From the NCBI RefSeq assembly GCF_012516475.1, contig NZ_CP051217.1, positions 1,426,001-1,490,000 on the forward strand: 64,000 nt of DNA, read 5' to 3'. Source of the DNA: Parasphingorhabdus halotolerans (lineage in GTDB: Bacteria; Pseudomonadota; Alphaproteobacteria; Sphingomonadales; Sphingomonadaceae). Both the position numbers and the translations under genes were made by a program. A model generated the notes under the pieces. It searched no databases. It was not told the DNA's origin and saw only the letters and a program-made list of their open reading frames with translations. Below, one piece after another: positions 17,449 through 27,018 of this stretch. Numbering within the stretch: position 1 is the stretch's first letter; each line of letters begins with the position of its first letter.

Positions 17449-18108
17449 TTATCGCGTGGCGTTATATTGCAATTGCGCCTGGGTCAGCTGGAATCCGATA
17501 AGTAATTCAAATGTCGAACGCGCAACGGCTGCCTTGGTCGCAGGATCTGCCAACGGATCAAGCGCTGCATCCGGATCTCCGGGTTTGCGCCTGCGCGTTA
17601 TTTTTTCGATTACGTCTTCCGGCAATCGGGCTGCTGCGGCATCAATATATGATCCCGCCTTGCCCGATCCTGATGCGCGATATTGGCCATCGGCAAATTG
17701 CAGCGTCACATTTTTTACTCGCTTGGCAACAACGGCGGTTCCGCCCTGAACAACGGTTGAGAAATAGGGCACGGTAACCGAGCGCGCACCGCGAGGGTTC
17801 GAGCGCACAGCATAAATATCAAATGTCGCTTCGGTATAGATTTTCGCACCTTCGCTATTGCAGGTCGAGCGAACGTTGGTGATATTTGCGACCACGTCGA
17901 TCGCGCTTGCAGCGGTGCTGTTAGCAGGATCAAATACCGTCATATCACCCGTGTAATCAGGCACCGCAACAGCAGGACAACCGGTGCGCGTCACGGCAAT
18001 ACCGACGCCAGAACTTAGATCCAGCTTGCCTTCCCGTGAGCAACCGGCGACCGCCAATATTGTAAGTCCGGCCAAAACCACTTTGCTCAAACGTCCATTC
18101 AATCTCAT
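17449..18108 (-). CDS. Predicted lipoprotein, function unknown
   Basis: A 219-residue protein with a lipoprotein signal peptide: basic start, hydrophobic LAGLTILAVAGC with the lipid-modified Cys in the VAGC box (about residue 23). The mature part has PVSRTGCPAVAVPDYTGDMTVF-like segments with paired Cys and a region near residue 140-180 rich in Ala, but I recognise no catalytic motif. It lies upstream of argS on the same strand, separated by a repeat element, and diverges from ispH. Envelope location is predicted; function is unknown. Confidence 0.75.
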   Translation of the reverse strand: MRLNGRLSKVVLAGLTILAVAGCSREGKLDLSSGVGIAVTRTGCPAVAVPDYTGDMTVFDPANSTAASAIDVVANITNVRSTCNSEGAKIYTEATFDIYAVRSNPRGARSVTVPYFSTVVQGGTAVVAKRVKNVTLQFADGQYRASGSGKAGSYIDAAAARLPEDVIEKITRRRKPGDPDAALDPLADPATKAAVARSTFELLIGFQLTQAQLQYNATR

Positions 18109-18305
18109 GCCTGTTCCTTATCTTCAATCCGGGGTCGCTAAATCTTGAGCCCTCAATCCCGCATTGACCGCTTCACATATTCGCAATATGCGCCGCCATA
18201 ATACAAGTTTAAAAACCCTTATCCGTGCCTTTACGGCGGCGCAACCGTCCACAGGATGAACAGATGGGCTTTTCGCCGCGACGCTTTTTCACTATGGCGG
18301 GTCTT

Positions 18306-19265
18306 ATGAATCACCCCAAATCAAATAAACCGCGGATTAGCTTGCTTGTAGCCGCCCCTCGCGGGTTTTGTGCCGGCGTAGACCGGGCTATTAAAATTGT
18401 CGAACTGGCCATCGAAAAATATGGTGCGCCGGTCTATGTTCGTCACGAGATTGTTCACAACCGCTATGTGGTTGATGAACTCAAGACACTCGGCGCTATA
18501 TTTGTCGAGGAACTGGACGAAGTGCCGGACGGTGTTCCGGTGGTTTTTTCTGCCCACGGCGTACCCAAAGCGGTCCCGCATAAGGCGGCAGAACGTGGCC
18601 TCAATTATCTCGATGCCACTTGCCCGCTAGTATCCAAAGTGCATCGACAAGCCGAACGCCAGGTTGAGGCGGGGAGGCACATTATTTTCGTCGGTCATGC
18701 AGGGCATCCCGAGGTGATCGGAACATTCGGCCAAGTTGACGAAAGCATGATAACGCTTGTTGAAACGCTGGAGGATGTTGCCGCGCTCAAGCCAATAGAC
18801 GCCGACAAGCTCTCTTTTCTAACCCAAACAACGCTGTCGGTGGATGATACCCACGCCATTGTCGCGGCGCTACAGGAACGTTTCCCCAGCATCGTAGGGC
18901 CAAAGGGAGAAGATATTTGCTATGCAACTTCAAATCGTCAGGATGCGGTTAAACAGATAGCTGCTTCCAGCGATCTGGTGTTGGTCATCGGCGCCCCCAA
19001 TAGCTCGAACAGCCTGCGATTGGTGGAGGTCGCTCAGCGCCTGGGCACCGATGCTTATCTCATCCAGCGGGCGGACGAAATTGACCTGGAATGGATGAAG
19101 GGTGTTGGCACATTGGGCCTCACCGCAGGTGCGTCCGCTCCTGAAATTCTGGTTCGGGAAGTCGTTTCGTATCTGGAACAATATTTCGTCATCGATGAGC
19201 AGAAAATCCGGACCACTGAAGAACATATGGTTTTCAAACTGCCGCGCGGTCTCGAAGCTGCCTGA
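18306..19265 (+). CDS. ispH: 4-hydroxy-3-methylbut-2-enyl diphosphate reductase
   Basis: IspH makes IPP and DMAPP in the last step of the MEP isoprenoid pathway, using a [4Fe-4S] cluster held by three Cys. These are visible in [10 protein letters not shown] (C22), [11 protein letters not shown] and [11 protein letters not shown]. The [12 protein letters not shown] substrate segment is present too. The ATG at 18306 gives 319 residues; starts at 18225 or 18264 would add an atypical basic N-terminus. It overlaps thrB by one base. Confidence 0.95.
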   Translation: MNHPKSNKPRISLLVAAPRGFCAGVDRAIKIVELAIEKYGAPVYVRHEIVHNRYVVDELKTLGAIFVEELDEVPDGVPVVFSAHGVPKAVPHKAAERGLNYLDATCPLVSKVHRQAERQVEAGRHIIFVGHAGHPEVIGTFGQVDESMITLVETLEDVAALKPIDADKLSFLTQTTLSVDDTHAIVAALQERFPSIVGPKGEDICYATSNRQDAVKQIAASSDLVLVIGAPNSSNSLRLVEVAQRLGTDAYLIQRADEIDLEWMKGVGTLGLTAGASAPEILVREVVSYLEQYFVIDEQKIRTTEEHMVFKLPRGLEAA

Positions 19266-20224
19266 TGGCCGTTTATACCAAGGTCAGCGCAGAAGAAATT
19301 GACGCATTTTTGACCCGCTATGATGTCGGCACCTTGGTCTCGGCCAAGGGCATTGCCGAAGGTGTAGAGAATAGCAATTTCATGATTGAGACAACGCAGG
19401 ATCGCTTCATTCTCACGCTATACGAAAAGCGCGTTGATCCTGCAGATTTGCCGTTTTTTATCGCGATGCTCGACCATCTGGCGGCCAAAGGCTGCAGCGT
19501 CCCGCCAATGATCGCGGATAAATCCGGCGAGAAAATCCAGCAGCTTTGTGGCAAATCCGCCTGCCTTATAAAATTTCTTTCCGGCGTATCGGTGACCACC
19601 CCGACCCCTGCCCAGGCTTTTGCCGCAGGGGCCGTGCTTGGAGAGATGCACAGCGCGCTGGTTGATTTTAGCCTTGAGCGGCCGAACAGCATGGATCATG
19701 ACGCCTGGCGCAAGCTGGCGTCAGATTGCGGATCGGAAGGTCTCGACAAGATATTTTCGGGGCTGGGCGCAATCGTCTATTCAGAACTGGATGAACTGGA
19801 CACCGCCTGGCCTGACAATCTCGAGTGGTCGGTTATCCACGCAGACCTCTTTCCGGACAATGTTTTGATGCTCGGTGACAAGGTAACCGGGCTGATAGAC
19901 TTTTATTTCTCCTGTTCCGACGTGCGCGCTTATGACATTGCAGTAACCCACGCCGCCTGGTGCTTTGCAGAAGATGGCAGCGGCTTTGACAAAAACATCT
20001 CGATCGCGCTGCTTGGCGGATATGCCAAGAGCTTTGAAATCAGCGATGAAGAACGTGAGGCGTTGCCGGTGCTGGCACGTGGCGCGGCATTGCGTTTTTT
20101 GCTGACGCGCGCTTTTGACTGGATCAATACACCGGCTGATGCGCTTGTAACCCGTAAAGACCCCACTGCGTTTCTGCGCCGCCTGCAATATTATCAAAAG
20201 CATCCGGAAGTTTTTAACGCATGA
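19265..20224 (+). CDS. thrB: Homoserine kinase (ThrB, APH-fold type)
   Basis: A 319-residue kinase of the aminoglycoside-phosphotransferase fold, the form of homoserine kinase used by many Alphaproteobacteria, which phosphorylates homoserine on the way to threonine. The N-terminus [20 protein letters not shown] and the catalytic loop [13 protein letters not shown] followed by GLIDFYFSC (Brenner-type His-Asp...Asp) are diagnostic. The start overlaps the ispH stop by one base and its end overlaps rnhA by 4, so the three form one operon. Confidence 0.94.
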   Translation: MAVYTKVSAEEIDAFLTRYDVGTLVSAKGIAEGVENSNFMIETTQDRFILTLYEKRVDPADLPFFIAMLDHLAAKGCSVPPMIADKSGEKIQQLCGKSACLIKFLSGVSVTTPTPAQAFAAGAVLGEMHSALVDFSLERPNSMDHDAWRKLASDCGSEGLDKIFSGLGAIVYSELDELDTAWPDNLEWSVIHADLFPDNVLMLGDKVTGLIDFYFSCSDVRAYDIAVTHAAWCFAEDGSGFDKNISIALLGGYAKSFEISDEEREALPVLARGAALRFLLTRAFDWINTPADALVTRKDPTAFLRRLQYYQKHPEVFNA

Positions 20225-20685
20225 TTCCCGGCGAGAGTGCTACGAAAAACCTGCAATATGTCGAAATCGCTACTGATGGTGCATGCAAGGGAAATCCGGG
20301 ACCGGGCGGCTGGGGCGCGCTCATCCGCTTTGGCGATAAAGAAAAGGAAATTTCGGGCGGCGAACCGGAAACGACAAATAACCGAATGGAGTTACGCGCC
20401 GCGATTGAAGCGCTGAACACGCTTAAGCGGCCTTGCCGGGTCAAGCTTTCGATCGACAGCACCTATGTAAAAGACGGCATCACCAAATGGATTTTCAATT
20501 GGCAGAAAAACGGCTGGCGCACGGCGGCGAAAAAGCCGGTTAAAAACGCCGACTTATGGCAGGACCTGCTTGAAGCGGTCGAGCGCCATCAGATTGAGTG
20601 GTCCTGGGTGAAGGGCCATTCGGGCGATCCAGACAATGAACGCGCTGATGTGCTGGCGAGCGACGCGGCAGAGGCGGCGCGTTGA
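20221..20685 (+). CDS. rnhA: Ribonuclease HI
   Basis: A 154-residue RNase HI, which cuts RNA in RNA-DNA hybrids. The four acidic active-site residues are seen in [18 protein letters not shown] (Asp), [13 protein letters not shown] (Glu), [12 protein letters not shown] (Asp) and the late [12 protein letters not shown] (Asp). The basic handle ([20 protein letters not shown]) is present. It overlaps thrB by 4 bases; the ispH-thrB-rnhA order is common in this group. Confidence 0.96.
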   Translation: MIPGESATKNLQYVEIATDGACKGNPGPGGWGALIRFGDKEKEISGGEPETTNNRMELRAAIEALNTLKRPCRVKLSIDSTYVKDGITKWIFNWQKNGWRTAAKKPVKNADLWQDLLEAVERHQIEWSWVKGHSGDPDNERADVLASDAAEAAR

Positions 20686-20767
20686 TCTAAGCAAAAAACT
20701 TCGTTGCTTGAATAAAGTCGCCAATCGGGGACCGTTCGTCCTGAGCGGCAACTGTCCGGCCTGAATT

Positions 20768-20944
20768 CTAGCTATTATCTTCAATCTCAGCCGTTGGGCC
20801 ATTCTTGAGGATCGACTTGATCGCATTTTTCGCGCTGGCTTTGCTGGAATAGCCTTCGGTAGAAAACATCACCTCGCTGTTATGCTTGAAACGGACCCGA
20901 AATTCTTTTTTCTTGTCCCGATAAATTTCAAATTTGTGCGCCAT
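20768..20944 (-). CDS. YegP-like DUF1508 protein
   Basis: A 58-residue protein read from the complement: MAHKFEIYRDKKKEFRVRF, then YSSKASAKNAIKSILKNG. This is the DUF1508/YegP unit (aromatic beta-hairpin plus helix). Usual YegP has two such units; one is present here. AGAGAGGAAA lies just before the ATG. Family members are of uncertain function; the stand-alone unit is common in bacteria. Confidence 0.82.
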   Translation of the reverse strand: MAHKFEIYRDKKKEFRVRFKHNSEVMFSTEGYSSKASAKNAIKSILKNGPTAEIEDNS

Positions 20945-21039
20945 GATGTTTTCCTCTCTGGGGATTCTTGATGTCGGACGGGTATATTGCGTGCCAAAGT
21001 CTTATACGCAATGATAAATTTTCCGGAATCTTGTCACTT

Positions 21040-22167
21040 TTACCGAAAACGTCGTGGATGATATAGCGCTGCATCAAGAGTATTGACCATTTCATCGCGG
21101 CTTTGATCCAGCAATATTGATCGGGTCAAACGCGCTGCCGCAGGCGCCGTTTGTATACCAAAGCCACCCTGCCCGGCGAACCAGAAGAAATTCTCGTCGC
21201 GTGGGTCGAAACCGTAAACAGGCAGGCGATCAGGCGCAAAGCTTCGCAAGCCTGCCCATTTTCGGGAAACTTTCTTAACCTCCACATCCTTTACCGATTG
21301 AAAGCGATCAATCGCAATCGCCACATCCAGCTCTTCCGGAGCGGCATCAACGGCCGCTGATGGAATTTCATCGTGTGGGCTGAGCCAGTAACTTCCGCCG
21401 GTTTCGGGTTTGAAATAGAAACTGCCATCCAGTGCCACGATCAGCGCGCCGTCTATTTTCGCTGGCGGGTCCGTTTCCAGTTGAACCATCGTCCGGCGCA
21501 GCGGTTTGATCCCGAGCGGGGGGAGGCCAGCCAGTTCGGCAATATAATCTGCCCACGCGCCCGCTGCGTTGACCAGCTTTCGAGCGTAATACTGGCTGTC
21601 TCCGACCTGCAATTCCCACATCCCGTCTTGCCGAACGATAGAGTCAACCCGGGCGTTGCATAGCAACATGACGCCTTTTCGCCGCGCATCGGCCAGATAG
21701 GCCTGATGCAATCCCGCTACATCTATATCAAAACAATCAGGCTCAAAAACAGCCTGTTTCCAGCCGGATTTCAAATGGCTGATGTGTCGCGCGATTTCGG
21801 TAGCACCCCATCTTTCGAGCCGGACGCCGCTGCCATTGAAATCGGCCATGAACTTTTCAGCAAGTTGAGCTTGGTTGTCATGGCCAATATTTATCGCCCC
21901 GCGACGCGTCAAAAAACTGCGCTCTGAAAAACTCTCATGTGGGTTTTGCAGAAACTGTCGCGACGCTGTTGTTAGCGGCTGGATTTGCGGGCCGCCGTAA
22001 GTTTCCGTCCAGAATGCAGCGGACCGCCCGGTGGCATGGTAGCCGGGTTGACTTTCGGCTTCGAGGAGCAGCGCCGATGCATCGCCGCCAAGCTCCGAGG
22101 CAATGCTGGCGCCGGCAATACCTGCGCCGATGATAGCAAAATCGTAGAATGTCTTGTTCGCATTCAT
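21040..22167 (-). CDS. FAD-dependent D-arginine dehydrogenase-like oxidoreductase
   Basis: A 375-residue DAO-family flavoenzyme. The Rossmann motif is FAIIGAGIAGASIASEL (GAGIAG at 14-19), followed by LLEAESQPGYHATGRSAAFW. This segment, and WAGLRSFAPDRLPVYGFD with the final GQGGFGIQTAPA, closely follow the D-arginine dehydrogenase DauA pattern, including the His of the flavin-site loop. It would oxidise a D-amino acid to the imino acid and pass electrons to a quinone. It overlaps the upstream hydrolase gene by 4 bases. Another DAO-family substrate remains possible. Confidence 0.8.
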   Translation of the reverse strand: MNANKTFYDFAIIGAGIAGASIASELGGDASALLLEAESQPGYHATGRSAAFWTETYGGPQIQPLTTASRQFLQNPHESFSERSFLTRRGAINIGHDNQAQLAEKFMADFNGSGVRLERWGATEIARHISHLKSGWKQAVFEPDCFDIDVAGLHQAYLADARRKGVMLLCNARVDSIVRQDGMWELQVGDSQYYARKLVNAAGAWADYIAELAGLPPLGIKPLRRTMVQLETDPPAKIDGALIVALDGSFYFKPETGGSYWLSPHDEIPSAAVDAAPEELDVAIAIDRFQSVKDVEVKKVSRKWAGLRSFAPDRLPVYGFDPRDENFFWFAGQGGFGIQTAPAAARLTRSILLDQSRDEMVNTLDAALYHPRRFR

Positions 22168-23126
22168 TTGGGCGGAGCCACTTTTTCAAGAAAATTAAAG
22201 CTGGCCCTAAGCGCCTCATTCCTGACTGCATCCACTTCACGGAAAATTTCATGGGCACATTCCGGTCCGAACAACTTCAACTCAGAATGCTGTATAAGCT
22301 GATGTGCTATTTCGATAGCGGCGTTGTCAACCAACTCGTCAACCGAGGTCACCAGAAACAATACCGGTGATCTTACTTTGCGCAAATTCAGAGGATTGCG
22401 CAATTTTCGCGCCGATGCATAAGCCCGCTCCACCCAGCGCCAGCTTGCTGGACCAAGCCTTAGATAAGGGCGCTTCGCAAACCAGAAAAATTCATCAGCA
22501 TAGCGCTCGGCATCATGGGTCAACAGTCGTTGTCGCAGCACTTCAGGTTCCAGCGGTTTCTCGCTTACCTTCCAGGCCCGGCGCTGCGCACGGCCGGCCA
22601 AGCACATGATTTTGGCAGCTAGCTCTGCCATCCATTCTGACATGCCGCCTCCGGCTGGCACGAGCATCGGCGCAGATAAAATGGTCGCATCGGGATGGAT
22701 TTTCTGTTCCGCCAGTGCCCGCATGACGAGATGCCCTCCCATGCTATGGCCAACCATTACATGCGGACCCGGATGGGTAAGCTGCCACTCTGCAAACAGC
22801 TCCGCCAGATCAGCAACCCAGATTGAAAAATCGTCGATATGGCCAACATGGGGGTGGGCTCCACAACGCCCGGACCCGCCTTGTCCGCGCCAATCCGCCG
22901 TTGTCACATTCCATCCAGCAGTGTGAAAATCATGAAATGTCTCAAGATATTTTTCGTAGAAATCGGCGCGGCCAGTCATGAAGAGCACTGAACCACGCGC
23001 CATATCCTGAGGGTGGCCCCATTCCAGTCTGCGCAGTTCCCAACCATCTGCAGCCTGCCATGGCCGCTCTGTTACGCCTGCCGGTATCGACCGTCTGTCA
23101 AAATTATTGTTCGTCGATAGGCTCAA
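22164..23126 (-). CDS. Alpha/beta hydrolase, lysophospholipase (PldB-like)
   Basis: A 320-residue serine hydrolase of the S33/lysophospholipase L2 type. The nucleophile elbow is MVGHSMGGHLVMRAL; the oxyanion strand region reads GSVLFMTGRADFYEKYLETF; late VLFLVTSVDELVDN carries the Asp and LFGPECAHEIF the His. These make a complete Ser-Asp-His triad. No signal peptide. It is translated ahead of, and overlapping with, the DAO-family oxidoreductase, so they share an operon. Confidence 0.85.
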   Translation of the reverse strand: MSLSTNNNFDRRSIPAGVTERPWQAADGWELRRLEWGHPQDMARGSVLFMTGRADFYEKYLETFHDFHTAGWNVTTADWRGQGGSGRCGAHPHVGHIDDFSIWVADLAELFAEWQLTHPGPHVMVGHSMGGHLVMRALAEQKIHPDATILSAPMLVPAGGGMSEWMAELAAKIMCLAGRAQRRAWKVSEKPLEPEVLRQRLLTHDAERYADEFFWFAKRPYLRLGPASWRWVERAYASARKLRNPLNLRKVRSPVLFLVTSVDELVDNAAIEIAHQLIQHSELKLFGPECAHEIFREVDAVRNEALRASFNFLEKVAPPK

Positions 23127-23202
23127 GTGCCGCTCCGGTGGCCAAGGTGCATGTCTACGGGGTTAATCATGGTTACGATTTAGTAAGGGATTGTTTTTAT
23201 GG

Positions 23203-23697
23203 ATGTTCGTCATGAACGGGGAACAACTCATCTACTTGCTCTGGGGCGGCTTGGCAATTGCACTGATTGTTGCAGCCATTACCGACATTAAAAGCCGGAC
23301 TATATCCAACAAGCTGAACCTAACCATTGCGCTTGCGGCACCGCTTTTCTGGATTGCTAGCGGCATGAGCTTTTGGCCAGATATGGTTTGGCAACTGGGT
23401 ATTGCCGCAATTATATTTGCAATTTTCGCTGGCATGTTCGCGCTCGGCGCGATGGGCGGCGGTGACGTTAAATTGCTGGCCGCAATAGCGTTGTGGTTGC
23501 ACTGGCTGACACTCATTCAAATGTTGGTCATAATGTCGATTGCTGGCGGCGTGTTAACCATCTTCATGATTATAAACAAAAAAATTCAAAAACACGAAGG
23601 TCCAGTCAAGGTGCCGTACGGAGTAGCGATCTCGTTTTCGGGGCTCTGGGTCATCTCCAGCATCATTTACGAACGATATTTTAACCATTTTACTTGA
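23203..23697 (+). CDS. cpaA: Prepilin peptidase CpaA (TadV)
   Basis: A 164-residue inner-membrane aspartyl protease that trims Flp-type prepilins for the Tad pilus. The two active-site Asp motifs are AAITDIKSRTISNKLN and GAMGGGDVKLLAAIA (GxGDxK). About five membrane helices. Start choice: ATG at 23203 lies 13 bases after AAGGGA; ATG at 23212 is an alternative. No pilin gene lies in the 76 bases upstream, unlike the usual flp-cpaA order. Leads the cpaABCDE-tadBC group. Confidence 0.9.
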   Translation: MFVMNGEQLIYLLWGGLAIALIVAAITDIKSRTISNKLNLTIALAAPLFWIASGMSFWPDMVWQLGIAAIIFAIFAGMFALGAMGGGDVKLLAAIALWLHWLTLIQMLVIMSIAGGVLTIFMIINKKIQKHEGPVKVPYGVAISFSGLWVISSIIYERYFNHFT

Positions 23698-23771
23698 AAG
23701 AGGAATCTACCGCCAAACGATCATCGTAAGCTGATCATTCGAGGTGGGGCATTCAGGAGGCGGAAATCGTC

Positions 23772-24737
23772 ATGGACAAGAAGAAACTTATTTTGCTGAT
23801 AGGCGCGCTGGTTGTTGCAGCGGTTACCGCCTTGCTGGCCAAGAACATGTTTGATGGTGCTGCGGCACCACAAGCCGAAGCGAAGAAAGCGGAAGTGATG
23901 GGCGAAGAAGTGCTCGTTGCAACACGCGCTCTTCCCGTTGGCACAATTATTACACCAGATGCGTTCCAATTCCAGCCTTGGCCTAAAGATTTGATCGAGG
24001 AAGCTTATTTCCAGAAGGAAGGCACCGATATTGCGGCACTGAACGGCACTGTCGTTCGCAATGCGATAACCGCCGGCCAGCCGTTGACCAAAGGTGCTAT
24101 CGTAAGCCCGGGAGATCGTGGTTTTCTGGCAGCGGCTCTCGGCCCCGGCATGCGCGCTGTGACTATTCCCGTTACGGGTCTTACCGGCGTGGCTGGATTT
24201 GTTTTCCCTGGCGACCGTGTCGATCTTATGCTGACCCAGTCGATCACAGGCGCTGGTCCGGAAATGAAAGTTTCGGAAACAGTCATTCGCAATCTGCGTG
24301 TGTTGGCAACCGACAATCGCGTTAGCGCAACGACCGATGAAGAAGGCCAGACCGTCGCGCAACAGGCAAAATTGGTGACTTTGGAAGCTACTCCCAAAAT
24401 CGCAGAGCAAATTTCGGTTGCGCAAACATTGGGCACGTTGAGTCTATCGCTGCGGTCGCTAGCCGATAGCAGTGCAGAGCTGGAAGAAGCCATTGCTTCG
24501 GGTGAAATCAGGCTACCGAAAACAGATGATCCAGCTGAAGAAGCTCGAATGATCAAATCGCTAGCAGCACGTCCAAATTCTCGCAAATCAACTTTCTCGA
24601 CTGGTGGTGATATTTCACGGTTTGAAACCAAAACACCTCCTCCCGCAGAAGCGATACCCGAGAAAAACAAGCCTGAAGGACCAAAGGTCCGGGTATTTAG
24701 TGGCAGCACCCAAGAACGCGTCGAGTTTGGAGATTAA
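23772..24737 (+). CDS. cpaB: Tad pilus assembly protein CpaB (RcpC)
   Basis: A 321-residue periplasmic protein anchored by an N-terminal helix (about 5-22). It has a SAF-like domain (VATRALPVGTIITPDAF) and the CpaB core RNAITAGQPLTKGAIV...MRAVTIPVTGLTGVAGFVFPGDRVDLMLT. The C-terminal third is a charged linker rich in Pro/Lys/Glu. It probably stabilises or docks the outer-membrane secretin CpaC, encoded 2 bases downstream. Confidence 0.92.
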   Translation: MDKKKLILLIGALVVAAVTALLAKNMFDGAAAPQAEAKKAEVMGEEVLVATRALPVGTIITPDAFQFQPWPKDLIEEAYFQKEGTDIAALNGTVVRNAITAGQPLTKGAIVSPGDRGFLAAALGPGMRAVTIPVTGLTGVAGFVFPGDRVDLMLTQSITGAGPEMKVSETVIRNLRVLATDNRVSATTDEEGQTVAQQAKLVTLEATPKIAEQISVAQTLGTLSLSLRSLADSSAELEEAIASGEIRLPKTDDPAEEARMIKSLAARPNSRKSTFSTGGDISRFETKTPPPAEAIPEKNKPEGPKVRVFSGSTQERVEFGD

Positions 24738-24739
24738 TC

Positions 24740-26398
24740 ATGGCTATAGAATATACAAAGCATAGCCGCAGTCAGACGGCTTCCTTTTCGAAAACCGGTA
24801 TCCGATCAAAGAAAATGTTGGGCACTGTGATTGCGGCAACCATAGCTTTGGCTCTGGCTGCAAACAGCGCAAGTCCGGTAAACGCCCAGTCGGCATCCGT
24901 TTCCAACCCGCAATCGCGCATAAGTTTGTCGGTTGGGCGTGGAAAATTGATCACCCTGCCAGCGCCTATAGAAGACGTTTTTATAGCTCAGGACGAGATT
25001 GCCGATGTACAGGTGCGGTCTCCGCGTCAAATATACATCTTCGGCAAAAAAGGTGGCCAGACAAGTTTCTATGCTACCAGCAGTTCTGGAAAAGTGATGT
25101 ATTCGGCAGAAGTATCGGTCAACGCCGAAATTTCGTCAGTCGATCAAATGCTCTCCCTCGCGATGCCGGATTCGAAAATTACAGTGAGCACAATGAATAA
25201 TTTCGTTCTGCTAACCGGTACAATATCTGATCCTCGCGATGCAGAAGAGGCTGAAAACTTGGTTCAAGCCTACGTCGGTGAAGAGACAAGGGTAGTCAGC
25301 CGGTTGAAAACCGCAACACCACTTCAGGTAAATTTGAGAGTCCGTTTTGCGGAAGTTAGCCGGTCACTGGCCAAGGAAATCAATGGCAACGTGACAACGC
25401 GCGATGCCAGCAACGGCTTTCTATTCGGTGTTAACCGGGGGCGCAATTTTGCTTCGATCGGCAATTTCGATACTTCAAATCTGCCGCAACTGGATGCTTC
25501 CAACCTGTTTGGTTTACCAGCAGGATCCATCTCGTTGCCTTTCGATCCAAACTCCGGTCAATTCATCACTGGCGGCACTGCGTTCAATTTCACGCAAGGA
25601 GCCGGCCTCAACACCATACAAGCGGCTGGCCGCCTGTTCGGTCTTGATATTGCGACAGCGCTGGACGTGTCTGAACGCGTGGGCCTGGTCACAACCTTGG
25701 CATCACCAAATCTGACAACCATTTCCGGTGAAACAGCAACATTTCTTGCCGGCGGTCGTTTCCCGATCCCGGTTTCAAGCGGGTTGGGCGAGATTTCAGT
25801 GACCTATCAGGAATATGGTGTAAGCCTTACCTACACGCCGACGGTGCTGTCAAATGGCAGGATATCGATCCGCGTGGCACCAAAAGTATCCGAGTTGTCA
25901 TCACAAGGTGCTGTGGTCCTGAATGGCTTTTCAATTCCCGCGATCACAACGAGAGAAGCAGAAACAACCGTAGAACTTGGTTCAGGTGAGAGCTTCATGA
26001 TTGCTGGTCTGATGCAAAATAACTATAACTCGGTTATCGACAAAACTCCTGGTCTTGCCGACGTACCTATTTTGGGTAACCTATTCAAATCAGACGGTTA
26101 CCGGAAAAATGAAACGGAATTGATGATCGTGGTTACACCATATCTGGTGAAACCGGTCAGCGATGACAAGATCGTTTTACCGACAGACGGCTTCAAGCAC
26201 GCCAATGATTTTGAGCGAGTCATCATGAATCGCCAAAGTTCAACCGGCGAAGCCGACCGTCCAAAACCAACCGTCGCACCACCGGTTGCCAGTGGCCCGG
26301 CCCTCAGCAGCATGGCCCCGCCAGCAAAAGGCAAAACTGCAAAGAAATCAGGAAAATCCAGCGGCAGCGCTGCGCCTGGCTTTAGCTTCGACAAATAA
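24740..26398 (+). CDS. cpaC: Tad pilus secretin CpaC (RcpA)
   Basis: A 552-residue outer-membrane secretin. A signal peptide ends near NAQSASV (about residue 50, long for the family). An N-terminal pilus/BON-like part (LPAPIEDVFIAQDEIADVQV ... TVSTMNNFVLLTGTISD) precedes the secretin domain with VGLVTTLASPNLTTISGETA, FLAGGRFPIPV and the final PILGNLFKSDGYRKNETELMIVVTPYLV. It forms the pilus exit pore. The C-terminus is a Pro/Ala/Lys-rich tail. Confidence 0.94.
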   Translation: MAIEYTKHSRSQTASFSKTGIRSKKMLGTVIAATIALALAANSASPVNAQSASVSNPQSRISLSVGRGKLITLPAPIEDVFIAQDEIADVQVRSPRQIYIFGKKGGQTSFYATSSSGKVMYSAEVSVNAEISSVDQMLSLAMPDSKITVSTMNNFVLLTGTISDPRDAEEAENLVQAYVGEETRVVSRLKTATPLQVNLRVRFAEVSRSLAKEINGNVTTRDASNGFLFGVNRGRNFASIGNFDTSNLPQLDASNLFGLPAGSISLPFDPNSGQFITGGTAFNFTQGAGLNTIQAAGRLFGLDIATALDVSERVGLVTTLASPNLTTISGETATFLAGGRFPIPVSSGLGEISVTYQEYGVSLTYTPTVLSNGRISIRVAPKVSELSSQGAVVLNGFSIPAITTREAETTVELGSGESFMIAGLMQNNYNSVIDKTPGLADVPILGNLFKSDGYRKNETELMIVVTPYLVKPVSDDKIVLPTDGFKHANDFERVIMNRQSSTGEADRPKPTVAPPVASGPALSSMAPPAKGKTAKKSGKSSGSAAPGFSFDK

Positions 26399-26418
26399 GT
26401 CCGATTAGGAGAACCAAA

Positions 26419-27018
26419 ATGCGTTTCGTTTCATCTGCACTTGTAATCGCTCTCGGGCTTTCGGTCACTGCCTGTGGAAGCACCACCGCAAACCGCTCGG
26501 TTAATAGCGAACGCCAGCCTGTTGTGACCCGGTCAAACTTCGTGCTCGACCTAAATGTTTCGGGAGGTGCGCTTTCATCGAGCGAACAAGACCGCCTCAT
26601 TGGCTGGTTCGATGCATTAGATCTTGGGTACGGCGACCGTGTTGCCATTGAAGATCCAAGCTATGCTTCCAGCGCCGCAGCTCGAAGCACGGTAGAAGCC
26701 ATAGCTTCGCGTCACGGTTTACTGGTCAGTGACCTAGCTCCTGTTACGGAAGGCTATATTCCTTCCGGAGCCATGAGAGTGGTCGTATCTCGCGCGACGG
26801 CGTCCGTGCCTGGCTGTCCGGACTGGAGCCATCGTAGCCATACCGATTTTCAGGGCCGGACCAGCGCCAATTATGGATGCGGTACGAATAGTACCATGGC
26901 CGCCATGATGGCCGACCCGAATGATCTTGTCCGCGGACAAAGCGCAGACGGGGAAGATCAGGAAAAAGCTTCGAAAGCCATTCGCGCTTATCGCGACAAA
27001 AATGTTGGAGGACAATAA
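26419..27018 (+). CDS. cpaD: Tad pilus lipoprotein CpaD
   Basis: A 199-residue protein with lipobox VTACGS (Cys about residue 17) and the CpaD pattern: YLP-like FVLDLNVSGGALSSSEQDRLIGWF near the start, then SVPGCPDWSHRSHTDFQGRTSANYGCGTNSTMAAMMADPNDLVRGQ. The CPDW and NYGC...NLAAMVADPxDLVxG signature is diagnostic, with M-A-A-M-M as a small variant. It works at the outer membrane with CpaC. It abuts cpaE, sharing one base. Confidence 0.92.
   Translation: MRFVSSALVIALGLSVTACGSTTANRSVNSERQPVVTRSNFVLDLNVSGGALSSSEQDRLIGWFDALDLGYGDRVAIEDPSYASSAAARSTVEAIASRHGLLVSDLAPVTEGYIPSGAMRVVVSRATASVPGCPDWSHRSHTDFQGRTSANYGCGTNSTMAAMMADPNDLVRGQSADGEDQEKASKAIRAYRDKNVGGQ

Noticed and set aside
18225..18305. Longer N-terminus for ispH
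   Set aside because: The added residues are basic and unlike the family; ATG 18306 directly precedes the conserved start of the enzyme.
23160..23190. A CtrA site (TTAA-N7-TTAA) before cpaA
   Set aside because: Only the first half (TTAA) is present; the second half reads TACG.
23721..24425. A 234-codon open frame on the minus strand
   Set aside because: Antisense to cpaB and without a recognisable product.
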